A program made the position numbers and the translations under genes. A stretch of DNA of 14,217 bases from CAZIVE01 sp964542435. Lineage in GTDB: Bacteria; Bacteroidota; Bacteroidia; Bacteroidales; Tannerellaceae. Below the pieces are notes generated by a model that had not been told where the DNA came from, did no database searches, and worked only from the letters and a program-made list of their open reading frames with translations. The stretch spans positions 1-14,217 of the forward strand of contig CAZIVE010000070.1 in assembly GCA_964542435.1 (NCBI GenBank), written 5' to 3'. Positions 1-6,511 of the stretch are shown here, piece after piece. Within the stretch, counting starts at the first letter, position 1. Each line of letters begins with the position of its first letter.

Positions 1-85
1 AGAAACCTAAATACCTACTTGGACACTACCAGAGTACCTTTCCAGAAACCTAAATACCTACTTGGGCACTACCAGAGCACCTTTC
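1..85. repeat. Tandem repeat, 43-bp unit, two copies
   Basis: Positions 1-43 and 44-85 are copies of one 43-bp unit beginning AGAAACCTAAATACCTACTT and ending near CACCTTTC. I see only two substitutions between them, at unit positions 23 (A/G) and 35 (T/C). The period is not a multiple of three, so this is not an in-frame peptide repeat. There are no unique spacers, so it is not a CRISPR array. The array touches the window edge and may continue upstream. Its function is unknown. Confidence 0.9.
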
Positions 86-92
86 AAACGAT

Positions 93-127
93 AAAACGAC
101 GAAGCCCACATGGAACTCCGTCGTTTT
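93..127. terminator. Bidirectional hairpin terminator after glmM
   Basis: A perfect 9-bp stem, AAAACGACG (93-101) with CGTCGTTTT (119-127), encloses a 17-nt loop. On the plus strand it continues into a run of T to 131, so it is strongest for a plus-strand transcript arriving from outside the window. On the minus strand the T run is only the TTTT of the stem, but the hairpin lies just 19 nt past the glmM stop and probably also ends that transcript. Confidence 0.7.
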
Positions 128-145
128 TTTTATCTATAAAACAAC

Positions 146-1534
146 CTATTTGGTCATTTCCTGAATGACTTCAATCAACTGTTTGCCCAAATCCTCAGCC
201 TCCTGCATTGTGTGAGCTTCAGAGTAGATTCGGATGATAGGCTCGGTGTTGCTTTTGCGCAAGTGAACCCATTTGTCGGGGAAGTCAATCTTTACGCCGT
301 CGATATCTGTAATATCATTGCCGGCAAATTTCTTCTTTACCTCTTCAAGAATAGCATCAACATCCATATCAGCAGTAAGCTGAACCTTTTGCTTAGAGAT
401 AAAATAAGGAGGATAAGTTGCTTTGAGTTCGCTTGTCTTCATTTTCTTTTTGGCGAGGAATGTAAGGAACAGAGCGATGCCGACCAATGCATCTCGGCCG
501 TAATGAAGTTCCGGATAAATCACACCGCCATTTCCTTCGCCACCGATCACGGCGTGCGTTTCCTTCATCTTTGCCACTACGTTCACCTCACCCACTGCGG
601 CAGCAGAGTAATGACAGCCGTGAGCTTCGGTCACGTCACGCAAGGCACGGCTCGAGCTAAGATTGCTCACCGTATTGCCGGGCGTATGGCTCAAAATATA
701 ATCACTAACAGCCACGATGGTATATTCTTCGCCGAACATCTCACCATTTTCACTGACGATGACCAAACGATCAACATCTGGATCTACAGCGAAACCAACA
801 TCTGCTTTAGACTGTTTCACCAGCTTGCAAATTTCACCCAAGTTGGCCGGAATCGGTTCCGGAGTATGGGAGAAATTACCGTGAGGAGCGCAATGAAGCT
901 TGAACAGTTCCTTCACGCCAAGTGCATGAAGCAGATCAGGCAGAACGATGCCGCCTACAGAGTTGATGCAATCGATCGCCACGCGGAAATTGGCTGCTTT
1001 GATAGCCTCCACATCTACAAGTGGAAGATCGAGGATCTTCTGAATATGTTTTTGTTTGTAGGTCTTATCCAAACGGACTTTCCCCAGATGATCCACATCG
1101 GCATAGGAGAAATCATCCGCTTCCGCTCTACGAAGCACCTCATTGCCATCGGATGCAGAAAGGAACTCGCCCTTCTGATCGAGCAACTTCAGTGCATTCC
1201 ACTGTTTCGGATTGTGACTTGCCGTAAGGATCAATCCGCCGCAAGCATTTTCCATTGTGACAGCCATCTCAGTCGTCGGAGTTGTTGCCATATCGATATC
1301 CACCACGTCAAAACCCATTCCCATCAGCGTTCCAACCACGACGTTGCGAACCATCTCACCAGAGATACGCCCATCACGACCGACCACGATCTTATTAGTT
1401 CCCGTCGTTGAATGCTCACGAATGAAAGAGGCGTAAGCAGAAACGAACTTCACAATGTCGAGAGGATTGAGCCCATCTTCAGGAGCTCCACCAATCGTAC
1501 CACGGATGCCTGAAATTGATTTTATTAGTGTCAT
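146..1534 (-). CDS. glmM: Phosphoglucosamine mutase / phosphohexomutase (GlmM-type)
   Basis: This is a 462-aa alpha-D-phosphohexomutase. In the GlmM role it interconverts glucosamine-6-phosphate and glucosamine-1-phosphate in the cytoplasm, on the way to UDP-GlcNAc for peptidoglycan and LPS. Visible motifs are the phosphoserine loop TASHNP (104-109, Ser106), the metal loop DPDVDR (251-256), the sugar-binding loop GEGNGG (332-337) and the phosphate-binding loop RKSNTEP (426-432). The length suits the family. The sugar loop is not the GExSGH of classical bacterial GlmM, so specificity for phosphomannose or phosphoglucose cannot be excluded. The start is well supported: AGGAG lies seven bases upstream, and the ATG overlaps the TGA of the upstream lipoprotein gene (ATGA), which suggests translational coupling. 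Confidence 0.9.
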   Translation of the reverse strand: MTLIKSISGIRGTIGGAPEDGLNPLDIVKFVSAYASFIREHSTTGTNKIVVGRDGRISGEMVRNVVVGTLMGMGFDVVDIDMATTPTTEMAVTMENACGGLILTASHNPKQWNALKLLDQKGEFLSASDGNEVLRRAEADDFSYADVDHLGKVRLDKTYKQKHIQKILDLPLVDVEAIKAANFRVAIDCINSVGGIVLPDLLHALGVKELFKLHCAPHGNFSHTPEPIPANLGEICKLVKQSKADVGFAVDPDVDRLVIVSENGEMFGEEYTIVAVSDYILSHTPGNTVSNLSSSRALRDVTEAHGCHYSAAAVGEVNVVAKMKETHAVIGGEGNGGVIYPELHYGRDALVGIALFLTFLAKKKMKTSELKATYPPYFISKQKVQLTADMDVDAILEEVKKKFAGNDITDIDGVKIDFPDKWVHLRKSNTEPIIRIYSEAHTMQEAEDLGKQLIEVIQEMTK

Positions 1535-2115
1535 AGATTCTCCTCAAATTTATATTCAATTATATCGAAATAGACTGGATCGCCATTCTGCTGATCGTAA
1601 TAATCACCTCTCTTGAAAGGAACGATCAGTTTAACGCGAGCACGATCGCCCACATATTGAAGCGGTGTCTGCAATCCTTCACCCACAAACTGGATATTTT
1701 CCGTATAAGCGGTCCCATACAAGAACTCAATCGGTTCCGTTCCGTTGCTGTGGGGACCGTAATTGGACCATGTATAGAAATTATAGGCAGCGACATACGT
1801 AGCAGAATCATCCACAAAATGCATAGCGTTCAGCCTGACCAGCAGATGGGTCTTGTATTGCGTGGCCCGAATGCCGTTGCCGGAATCTATCACATTCATA
1901 TAAACGCCATTGTCCAGCTTCACAAACTGGTTGGACTTAAAGACGCCATTGGAAGGATATTTGCTAAGTACCTCAATACCTTTCTCATCAATCAATCTCT
2001 GAATCGCTTTTTTCTCAGCCTTCTGCATATCCGCAAGAGTACGCTGTGATTTGCCGCATGAAACGACCATCAGCGAAACAAAAAGGATTGACAGCATATA
2101 AAAGAATCTTTTCAT
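1531..2115 (-). CDS. DUF4827-like lipoprotein
   Basis: A 194-aa secreted lipoprotein. Residues 1-20 form a signal peptide with a hydrophobic core and a lipobox-like end MVVSC, giving Cys20 as the lipidation site, so it probably sits in the periplasm anchored to a membrane. After a short charged helix (28-45) the rest is mostly beta-type. Its C-terminal part (about 145-188, with GEGLQTPLQYVGDRARVKL then VPFKRGDYY and PVYFDI) resembles the end of FKBP-type peptidyl-prolyl isomerases, but I cannot confirm catalytic residues. I recognise it as the Bacteroidales DUF4827 type, whose function is unknown. It overlaps glmM by four bases and lies 48 bases after the DHH gene, so the three may be co-transcribed. 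A GAAGAG sequence abuts the start codon. Confidence 0.8.
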   Translation of the reverse strand: MKRFFYMLSILFVSLMVVSCGKSQRTLADMQKAEKKAIQRLIDEKGIEVLSKYPSNGVFKSNQFVKLDNGVYMNVIDSGNGIRATQYKTHLLVRLNAMHFVDDSATYVAAYNFYTWSNYGPHSNGTEPIEFLYGTAYTENIQFVGEGLQTPLQYVGDRARVKLIVPFKRGDYYDQQNGDPVYFDIIEYKFEENL

Positions 2116-2144
2116 CTCTTCACTACCTTATTATTAACTGTGTG

Positions 2145-2152
2145 CAAAATTA
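2145..2152 (-). promoter_or_regulatory. Possible -7 box for the DUF4827-glmM pair
   Basis: On the minus strand this reads TAATTTTG, a full match to the Bacteroides -7 consensus TAnnTTTG, in the short gap between the DHH gene and the lipoprotein gene. I found no TTTG about 20 bases upstream, so it may be only a weak internal promoter. Confidence 0.35.
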
Positions 2153-2163
2153 CACAAACTTCA

Positions 2164-3198
2164 TCATTTTGCTGACATCTCGGGATTAAATTCCTTTAAT
2201 CCCTGTTCGAATGTCTTTACCGCATCTTCCAATGAGCCATAGAATTCACCTCCTGAAGCATTCTTATGACCTCCACCGCCGAAATAGGCTTTCGCAAAAA
2301 GATTACACGGGAAATCGCCTACTGAACGGAGTGATATCTTGATGTAATCTTCATCTTCGCGAATAAACACACTGAAAACAACGTCATCGATACTGAGCGG
2401 CAGATTGACAAACCCTTCAGTGTCGCCCGAATGATAATCGAAACGTTTCAATTCTTCGTTGGAGAGTGTGATGAGTGATGTATGTTTATCGGGATAAATC
2501 TTCATTTTCTCATACAAGACATAGCCTTCCAAGCGAAGCCTGGCTTCAGAGTAAACCTGATTGACACGGCGATATATCAAATCCTTATCGATACCTTTCT
2601 GGATCAGTTCACTCACGATGAGATAGATATCGTTTCTATTGGAATTATAGGTAAAGGAGCCGGTGTCGGTCATCATTCCCGTATAAATACACTCCGCACA
2701 CTGATGATTGATCAGTTGAGCCTTGCCAAGACGATCGATGAAACGATAGACAAGCTCGCTCGTGGAGCATACTTCCGTATAGGACATCATCACTTCGCAG
2801 AAATCAGATGGTGCCAGATGATGATCGATCAAAATCTTATGAGCCGGCGAAGCCACGACTGCCGGAGCCAGCTTCTCGATCCGTTTGGGTTCGTTGAAGT
2901 CGAGGCAGAAAAGGACATCAGCCTCTTTCAGCAGCGTCTCGCATTGCTCCGGATGATACTCATGGATAAGAACCTCGGAAGCACCGGGCATCCAATGATA
3001 GAAAGTAGGAAATTCATTGGGGACAATCACCGACACATTCTCTTTTCCCAATGCATGGAGGAAATGCAGCATGCCCAACGAAGATCCAATGGCATCGCCA
3101 TCCGGACTGACGTGCGTCACGATGACGAACTTCTCCCCTTTCTCTATCAACGCTTGCGCCTTTTGCAGACGATCTTCTTCTATTATTTTTGTCAACAT
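2164..3198 (-). CDS. DHH/DHHA1 phosphoesterase, NrnA-like (nanoRNase / pAp phosphatase)
   Basis: A 344-aa cytoplasmic DHH-family phosphoesterase. The N-terminal DHH domain shows motif I THVSPDGDAIGSS (28-40, His29, Asp33, Asp35), an Asp at 100 (CLDF), motif III IDHH (124-127) and motif IV MTDTGSF (176-182, Asp178). The C-terminal DHHA1 domain has GGGGHKNASGG (307-317), the substrate-binding loop. These are the complete manganese-binding and substrate sites of the NrnA group, which degrades 2-5 nt RNA and dephosphorylates 3'-phosphoadenosine 5'-phosphate. It could equally be a pGpA/c-di-nucleotide-type relative, since sequence alone does not fix the substrate. It lies 159 bases after the short ComEC gene and has its own promoter. 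Confidence 0.88.
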   Translation of the reverse strand: MLTKIIEEDRLQKAQALIEKGEKFVIVTHVSPDGDAIGSSLGMLHFLHALGKENVSVIVPNEFPTFYHWMPGASEVLIHEYHPEQCETLLKEADVLFCLDFNEPKRIEKLAPAVVASPAHKILIDHHLAPSDFCEVMMSYTEVCSTSELVYRFIDRLGKAQLINHQCAECIYTGMMTDTGSFTYNSNRNDIYLIVSELIQKGIDKDLIYRRVNQVYSEARLRLEGYVLYEKMKIYPDKHTSLITLSNEELKRFDYHSGDTEGFVNLPLSIDDVVFSVFIREDEDYIKISLRSVGDFPCNLFAKAYFGGGGHKNASGGEFYGSLEDAVKTFEQGLKEFNPEMSAK

Positions 3199-3219
3199 GT
3201 TCTCAAACTGTTAAGAATA

Positions 3220-3227
3220 CAAAGGTA
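3220..3227 (-). promoter_or_regulatory. -7 promoter box for the DHH gene
   Basis: The minus strand reads TACCTTTG, a full TAnnTTTG match, about 22 bases upstream of the ATG at 3198. The -33 region is degenerate (TTTTCC about 24 bases further up). It implies the DHH-DUF4827-glmM genes can be transcribed separately from rpe-comEC. Confidence 0.55.
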
Positions 3228-3357
3228 CGAAACAATCGGCGACCTGGAAAAGAAATAGATCAGTTTTGAACGAATGGTATCGCTGGAAAATGTCTATGAA
3301 CTTTCGAGCAAACATAAAAGACATTTGGCAAAAAGTCCAGAAACTTTTGAACTCAAA

Positions 3358-4629
3358 TCAATGGACATAAAATCTTTCAGCTATGACATACAAAAGTCCG
3401 ATCAGGATCAAGCACAACATCACAATGAGATATCGAGCCCGATGCTTTACGATAAAGAAGCAAGCCGCCAACAAAACTGCATAACCCACTATAAGCAACA
3501 GCAACGTTACATTGAAATGAAGCGCTGCGCCAGGCACAGAGCTGAACAGATCGACGACGTTGACCATGAAATGAACCACCCATTCGATGGCAACCTGCAA
3601 CAGATGCGTCAATGGAAATCCAGTCGGCAGGAACACCCAGATCATCACCATCGGAATCAGGAACGTGGCCAAAATCGTGACCGGAAGATTGGCAAAGAGA
3701 AAAACGCTGGAAAAACTGCCAAAATAGTAAAGGCAGAGCCATGCTGTTCCCAATTGTGCAGCCAGAGTAATCGTCAGACTGTCCCAAGGCACCTTCAACA
3801 ACGGATTGCGAACCACAGCCAAGCCATTCAATCTCGGAAAGAAGAAAAAGATGGAGAGCATTGCCAGATAGCTCAACTCGAATCCGATGTCAAACAAATA
3901 GAGCGGATTGTAGGCAAGCATGCAGAAAGCTGCCGCAGCCAAGGTGTTGTAACGATCGCTATCGCGTTCCAACAGTCGTCCGACAAGATACAGCGTCAGC
4001 ATGATTCCTGCACGAACGGCGGATGCAGCCAGTCCGGTGATCACGACGTACGACCAAAGCAAAAGGATCATCAATGGATATTGGACACAACGGAACACAC
4101 GCTTCCTCGGAACATATTGAAACAGAAAAGAGAGGAATCCACAAACCACGGCTACATGAAATCCGCTGACCGCAAGGATATGCGGCACGCCCGCAATCGA
4201 GAATTTCTGCTTCGTTGCCCAACTCATGCTCCCTCGATAGCCGAAAGTGATGGTTGCTAACACAGACTTCTCCTCATCGCTCAAGTCGAGATGATCCACC
4301 GGTTCGAGAATCTTCTCACGTTCCTCTTCGGCAAATTCCTTCACCAGGCCCACTTGCTCGGTGAAAAGAAATCGCCGTTCATCCGCATAATGCGTGGCAA
4401 GTATCGACAGCGTGACAAGCAGAAGAGCGAAGAAAAGGCCCCACGTCCAACGAGACTCGTATTGAAGATAACCTTTGCTACGTCCCAACATTAGGAAGAA
4501 AACAGGAATAACGACGAGCAACACACAAAGTGTTGACGCTCGCTCCGGAAATGCTACGTAGAGCAAAATACCTGTTATCCAAAAAAACAGAGGGCGAGCA
4601 AAAGGTCTCTTTTGCAGCTCGAAGGTCAT
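3358..4629 (-). CDS. comEC: ComEC/Rec2-family competence membrane protein, short form
   Basis: A 423-aa polytopic inner-membrane protein with roughly eleven to thirteen hydrophobic segments. The Competence domain is recognised from HILAVSGFHVAVV (150-162), ITGLAASAVRAGIM (197-210) and FDIGFELSYLAMLSI (246-260), all hallmark positions of the DNA-uptake channel ComEC. Family members are usually far longer. Here only about 60 residues separate the third N-terminal membrane segment (62-80) from the Competence domain, so the periplasmic OB-type domain (DUF4131) appears to be missing, and there is no C-terminal metallo-beta-lactamase-like nuclease domain. The reading frame is intact, so this is a reduced protein rather than an obvious frameshift. 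It starts 25 bases after rpe and is surely co-transcribed with it. Whether it transports DNA is unknown. Confidence 0.82.
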   Translation of the reverse strand: MTFELQKRPFARPLFFWITGILLYVAFPERASTLCVLLVVIPVFFLMLGRSKGYLQYESRWTWGLFFALLLVTLSILATHYADERRFLFTEQVGLVKEFAEEEREKILEPVDHLDLSDEEKSVLATITFGYRGSMSWATKQKFSIAGVPHILAVSGFHVAVVCGFLSFLFQYVPRKRVFRCVQYPLMILLLWSYVVITGLAASAVRAGIMLTLYLVGRLLERDSDRYNTLAAAAFCMLAYNPLYLFDIGFELSYLAMLSIFFFFPRLNGLAVVRNPLLKVPWDSLTITLAAQLGTAWLCLYYFGSFSSVFLFANLPVTILATFLIPMVMIWVFLPTGFPLTHLLQVAIEWVVHFMVNVVDLFSSVPGAALHFNVTLLLLIVGYAVLLAACFFIVKHRARYLIVMLCLILIGLLYVIAERFYVH

Positions 4630-4654
4630 AGAAGGTTTTGATCAATAAAAAAAA

Positions 4655-5305
4655 CTAAAGAACTTTCAGATCATGAATTGCCTTGAATGGATCCGGAGCA
4701 TGAAACACATAACTGCCTGTGACGAGGATGTCAGCGCCGGCATCGACCAATCGTTTTCCTGTAGTCAGATTTACGCCGCCATCGACCTCGATCTCCGTGT
4801 GCAGTCCTTTCTTGAGAATCATCTCCTTCAATCTTTCAATCTTATCAATCGTATGTTCGATGAACGGTTGTCCTCCAAATCCTGGGTTCACCGACATAAG
4901 CAGGACCATATCAACATCCTGAATGATATCTTCCAAGAGTGAGATCGGAGAATGAGGATTAAGCGTGACTCCCGCTTTCATGCCGGCTTCCTTGATGCCA
5001 TAGACCGTACGATGAAGATGTGTGCTTGCTTCATAATGAACATTCATCATGAAGGCTCCCGTGTCAGCGACCTGCGAGATAAACTTCTGTGGTTCGACAA
5101 TCATCAGATGCACATCCATGGGCTTACGACAAGCAGACTTCAATTGGTCTAGTACAGAAAATCCAAAAGAAATGTTCGGGACAAACACACCATCCATGAC
5201 ATCCAAATGAAGCCAATCCGCTTCACTCTGATTAATCATTTCGATTTGACTTCCTAGATGAAGGAAGTCGGCTGCGAGCAATGAGGGAGCTATTTTCTGA
5301 TTCAT
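4655..5305 (-). CDS. rpe: Ribulose-phosphate 3-epimerase
   Basis: A 216-aa TIM-barrel enzyme that interconverts D-ribulose-5-phosphate and D-xylulose-5-phosphate in the non-oxidative pentose phosphate pathway. The metal-binding set is complete: His33 and Asp35 in WLHLDVMDG (31-39), His66 in VHLM (65-68), and Asp175 in EIEVDGG (171-177), with Asp35 and Asp175 also acting as the acid/base pair. The flexible loop MSVNPGFGGQ (137-146) and the phosphate-binding GSYVF (197-201) are intact. The length is normal for the family. A textbook Bacteroides promoter lies just upstream, and the short comEC gene follows after 25 bases. Confidence 0.97.
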   Translation of the reverse strand: MNQKIAPSLLAADFLHLGSQIEMINQSEADWLHLDVMDGVFVPNISFGFSVLDQLKSACRKPMDVHLMIVEPQKFISQVADTGAFMMNVHYEASTHLHRTVYGIKEAGMKAGVTLNPHSPISLLEDIIQDVDMVLLMSVNPGFGGQPFIEHTIDKIERLKEMILKKGLHTEIEVDGGVNLTTGKRLVDAGADILVTGSYVFHAPDPFKAIHDLKVL

Positions 5306-5326
5306 AGTTTCTATTGTCTAATGGTA

Positions 5327-5358
5327 CAAAGATAGTGAAAGCCGCTCAATAAGCCAAA
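5327..5358 (-). promoter_or_regulatory. Bacteroides-type promoter for rpe-comEC
   Basis: On the minus strand TTTG (5358-5355) is followed by exactly 20 bases and then TATCTTTG (5334-5327), a full match to TTTG-N19-21-TAnnTTTG. It lies 21 bases before the rpe start codon. This is the cleanest promoter in the window and supports placing the organism in the Bacteroidota. Confidence 0.85.
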
Positions 5359-5438
5359 CATGTTTGCCATTTAGCATCGGATTCGCCCATACATCTATTA
5401 TATAGTCAATGAGATCAAATCCGCATATACACAATAAA

Positions 5439-5465
5439 AGAGCGGACTCTCACGAAATCCGCTCT
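5439..5465 (-). terminator. Rho-independent terminator after the sigma factor and small ORF
   Basis: A perfect 8-bp stem AGAGCGGA/TCCGCTCT with an 11-nt loop is followed on the minus strand by TTTTATTG. It begins seven bases after the stop of the small ORF at 5472 and about 245 bases after the sigma factor stop. The transcript therefore probably runs from the sigma factor through the small ORF and ends here. Confidence 0.8.
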
Positions 5466-5471
5466 AAGATC

Positions 5472-5618
5472 TTAGTTAAGCACATAACCATCAAAGGTTG
5501 GCTTCAACATGGGTTCGACTTGATAGACCCTAGCAAACTGCCGCAGAAAATCCAATGTCTGTTTTCTTGGTCCTTCGTTTGCATTCGGCTCTTTCTTCAT
5601 TTTCTTTACTTCGTTCAT
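5472..5618 (-). CDS. Small protein of unknown function (48 aa), downstream of the ECF sigma factor
   Basis: An open frame of 48 codons begins MNEVKKMKKEPNANEGPRKQ, continues TLDFLRQFARVYQVEPML and ends KPTFDGYVLN. A basic, polar N-terminus leads into a probable amphipathic helix around TLDFLRQFARVY (21-32) and a short defined tail. There is no signal peptide or membrane segment. The pattern FLRQFAR-Y-VEP ending in LN looks like small conserved Bacteroidales proteins that I remember only loosely, so function is unknown. Two other in-frame ATGs give 56 aa (start 5642) or 42 aa (start 5600, preceded by a purine-rich GAAGTAAAGAAA). It lies between the sigma factor and a strong terminator, which supports its being transcribed with the sigma gene. 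Confidence 0.65.
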   Translation of the reverse strand: MNEVKKMKKEPNANEGPRKQTLDFLRQFARVYQVEPMLKPTFDGYVLN

Positions 5619-5710
5619 ACAATGGGTAGAATCGTTCTTCATAGGCTATATTAATCATTTCTATATAAAGAACGTTCGGTTATTACCGATATTGTATGCG
5701 AAGTAAAAAA

Positions 5711-6304
5711 TTATGTAAGAGAGAGTTCTATTTGGTTTTCTTCTGCCATACGACGCATATTCAATATGGCATAACGCATGCGTCCAAGAGCTGTATTGAT
5801 GCTGACACCCGTCAGATCGGCAATCTCTTTAAAGCTTAAATCCTTATAATAACGCATTTCAAGAACTTCACGCTGGCTGTCCGGAAGATGCTTGATCAAC
5901 TTACGTATATCACTAAGTACTTGATTATGCACCAATGAATCCTCGACGGTTCCGTCGCAGAGTTTTACATTATTGAAGAGATCCACTTCAACGTCATCGT
6001 TGGAAATGGTATTCTCATTACGTTCCTGACGAAAGTTATCGATAATCAGATTATGAGCAATGCGTGTAATCCAAGCTTTGAATTTTCCTGCTTCAGTGTA
6101 ACGGCCCTGTTTGATGGTCATAATCACCTTGACAAAAGTCTCCTGGAAGATATCTTCCGTGAGCTCTTTGTTGCGAACTATGAAATATATGTAGGAATGG
6201 ATGCTGCTTTTGTAACGTTCCAGAAGGATATCGAAAGCTGCATTATTGCCTTTAGCATAAAGGATGACCAACTGTTCGTCGGACATCGTTTTCAATGTTT
6301 TCAT
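5711..6304 (-). CDS. RNA polymerase ECF-type sigma factor
   Basis: A 197-aa sigma-70 family protein with only regions 2 and 4, which defines the ECF group. Region 2 spans about residues 24-93: LLERYKSSIHSYIYFIV is the 2.1 helix, DIFQETFVKVI binds the core enzyme, and FKAWITRIAHNLIIDNFR includes the -10 recognition helix. Region 4 spans about 128-182, with LPDSQREVLEMRYYKDLSFK followed by the helix-turn-helix EIADLTGVSINTALGRMRYA that contacts the -35 element. No anti-sigma factor gene is adjacent and no SusC/D pair is in view, so it does not look like a polysaccharide-locus sigma. The small ORF downstream may share its transcript. Met7 is an alternative start. Two inverted repeats lie in its upstream region. 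The target regulon cannot be read from the sequence. Confidence 0.93.
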   Translation of the reverse strand: MKTLKTMSDEQLVILYAKGNNAAFDILLERYKSSIHSYIYFIVRNKELTEDIFQETFVKVIMTIKQGRYTEAGKFKAWITRIAHNLIIDNFRQERNENTISNDDVEVDLFNNVKLCDGTVEDSLVHNQVLSDIRKLIKHLPDSQREVLEMRYYKDLSFKEIADLTGVSINTALGRMRYAILNMRRMAEENQIELSLT

Positions 6305-6378
6305 TACTTCAATGTTTTAAAATTCTTCGAGTAATGTGTATGCTATAGGCGAAATGATTAAATTAGTTTTACATGTTT

Positions 6379-6443
6379 GTTTACAAAGGCAAAGTAAACT
6401 AAAGTTTTTTTATATACCAAATTTTTTGTTTACAAAAGTAAAT
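6379..6443. promoter_or_regulatory. Two GTTTAC/GTAAA dyads upstream of the sigma factor
   Basis: Two inverted repeats share the same arms: GTTTAC-N9-GTAAAC at 6379-6399 and GTTTAC-N4-GTAAAT at 6428-6443. They overlap or flank the likely sigma-factor promoter and could be operator sites or part of an alternative promoter. The region is very AT-rich, so chance similarity is possible. Confidence 0.4.
6390..6421 (-). promoter_or_regulatory. Candidate promoter for the sigma factor gene
   Basis: On the minus strand TTTG (6421-6418) is followed by 21 bases and then TACTTTG (6396-6390), one base short of the TAnnTTTG spacing. A second -7-like match, TACTTTTG, lies at 6440-6433 but lacks a -33 partner. 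Either would give a leader of roughly 75-125 bases. Confidence 0.4.
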
Positions 6444-6444
6444 T

Positions 6445-6487
6445 AATGTCCCCAATCCGTGGTTTTAACACACGAACTGGGGACATT
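6445..6487 (-). terminator. Hairpin after the FadL-like gene
   Basis: A perfect 10-bp stem AATGTCCCCA/TGGGGACATT encloses a 23-nt loop that can itself pair as CGTG/CACG. It begins 24 bases beyond the stop of the FadL-like gene on the minus strand. The following minus-strand sequence AATTTACTTTTG is T-rich but not a pure run. It separates this unit from the sigma-factor promoter. Confidence 0.6.
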
Positions 6488-6511
6488 TGAGGACAAAACG
6501 AATTATTTCCT

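Noticed and set aside
1..85. CRISPR array
   Set aside because: The repeats are directly abutting with no spacers, and no cas genes are present.
212..1411. 399-codon open frame on the plus strand, antisense to glmM
   Set aside because: It lies wholly inside glmM on the other strand, shows no protein motif, and glmM has full catalytic motifs. Long antisense frames arise from codon bias.
3331..3348. Weak hairpin AAAAGT/ACTTTT just after the comEC stop
   Set aside because: Only A/T-rich six-base arms with a short T run; too weak to call a terminator.
3274..4260. 328-codon plus-strand frame antisense to comEC
   Set aside because: Its translation is Gln/His/Arg-rich and motif-free, the mirror of hydrophobic codons in the membrane protein.
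5409..5654. 81-codon plus-strand frame
   Set aside because: It overlaps the hairpin terminator and the minus-strand small ORF, which fits the context much better.
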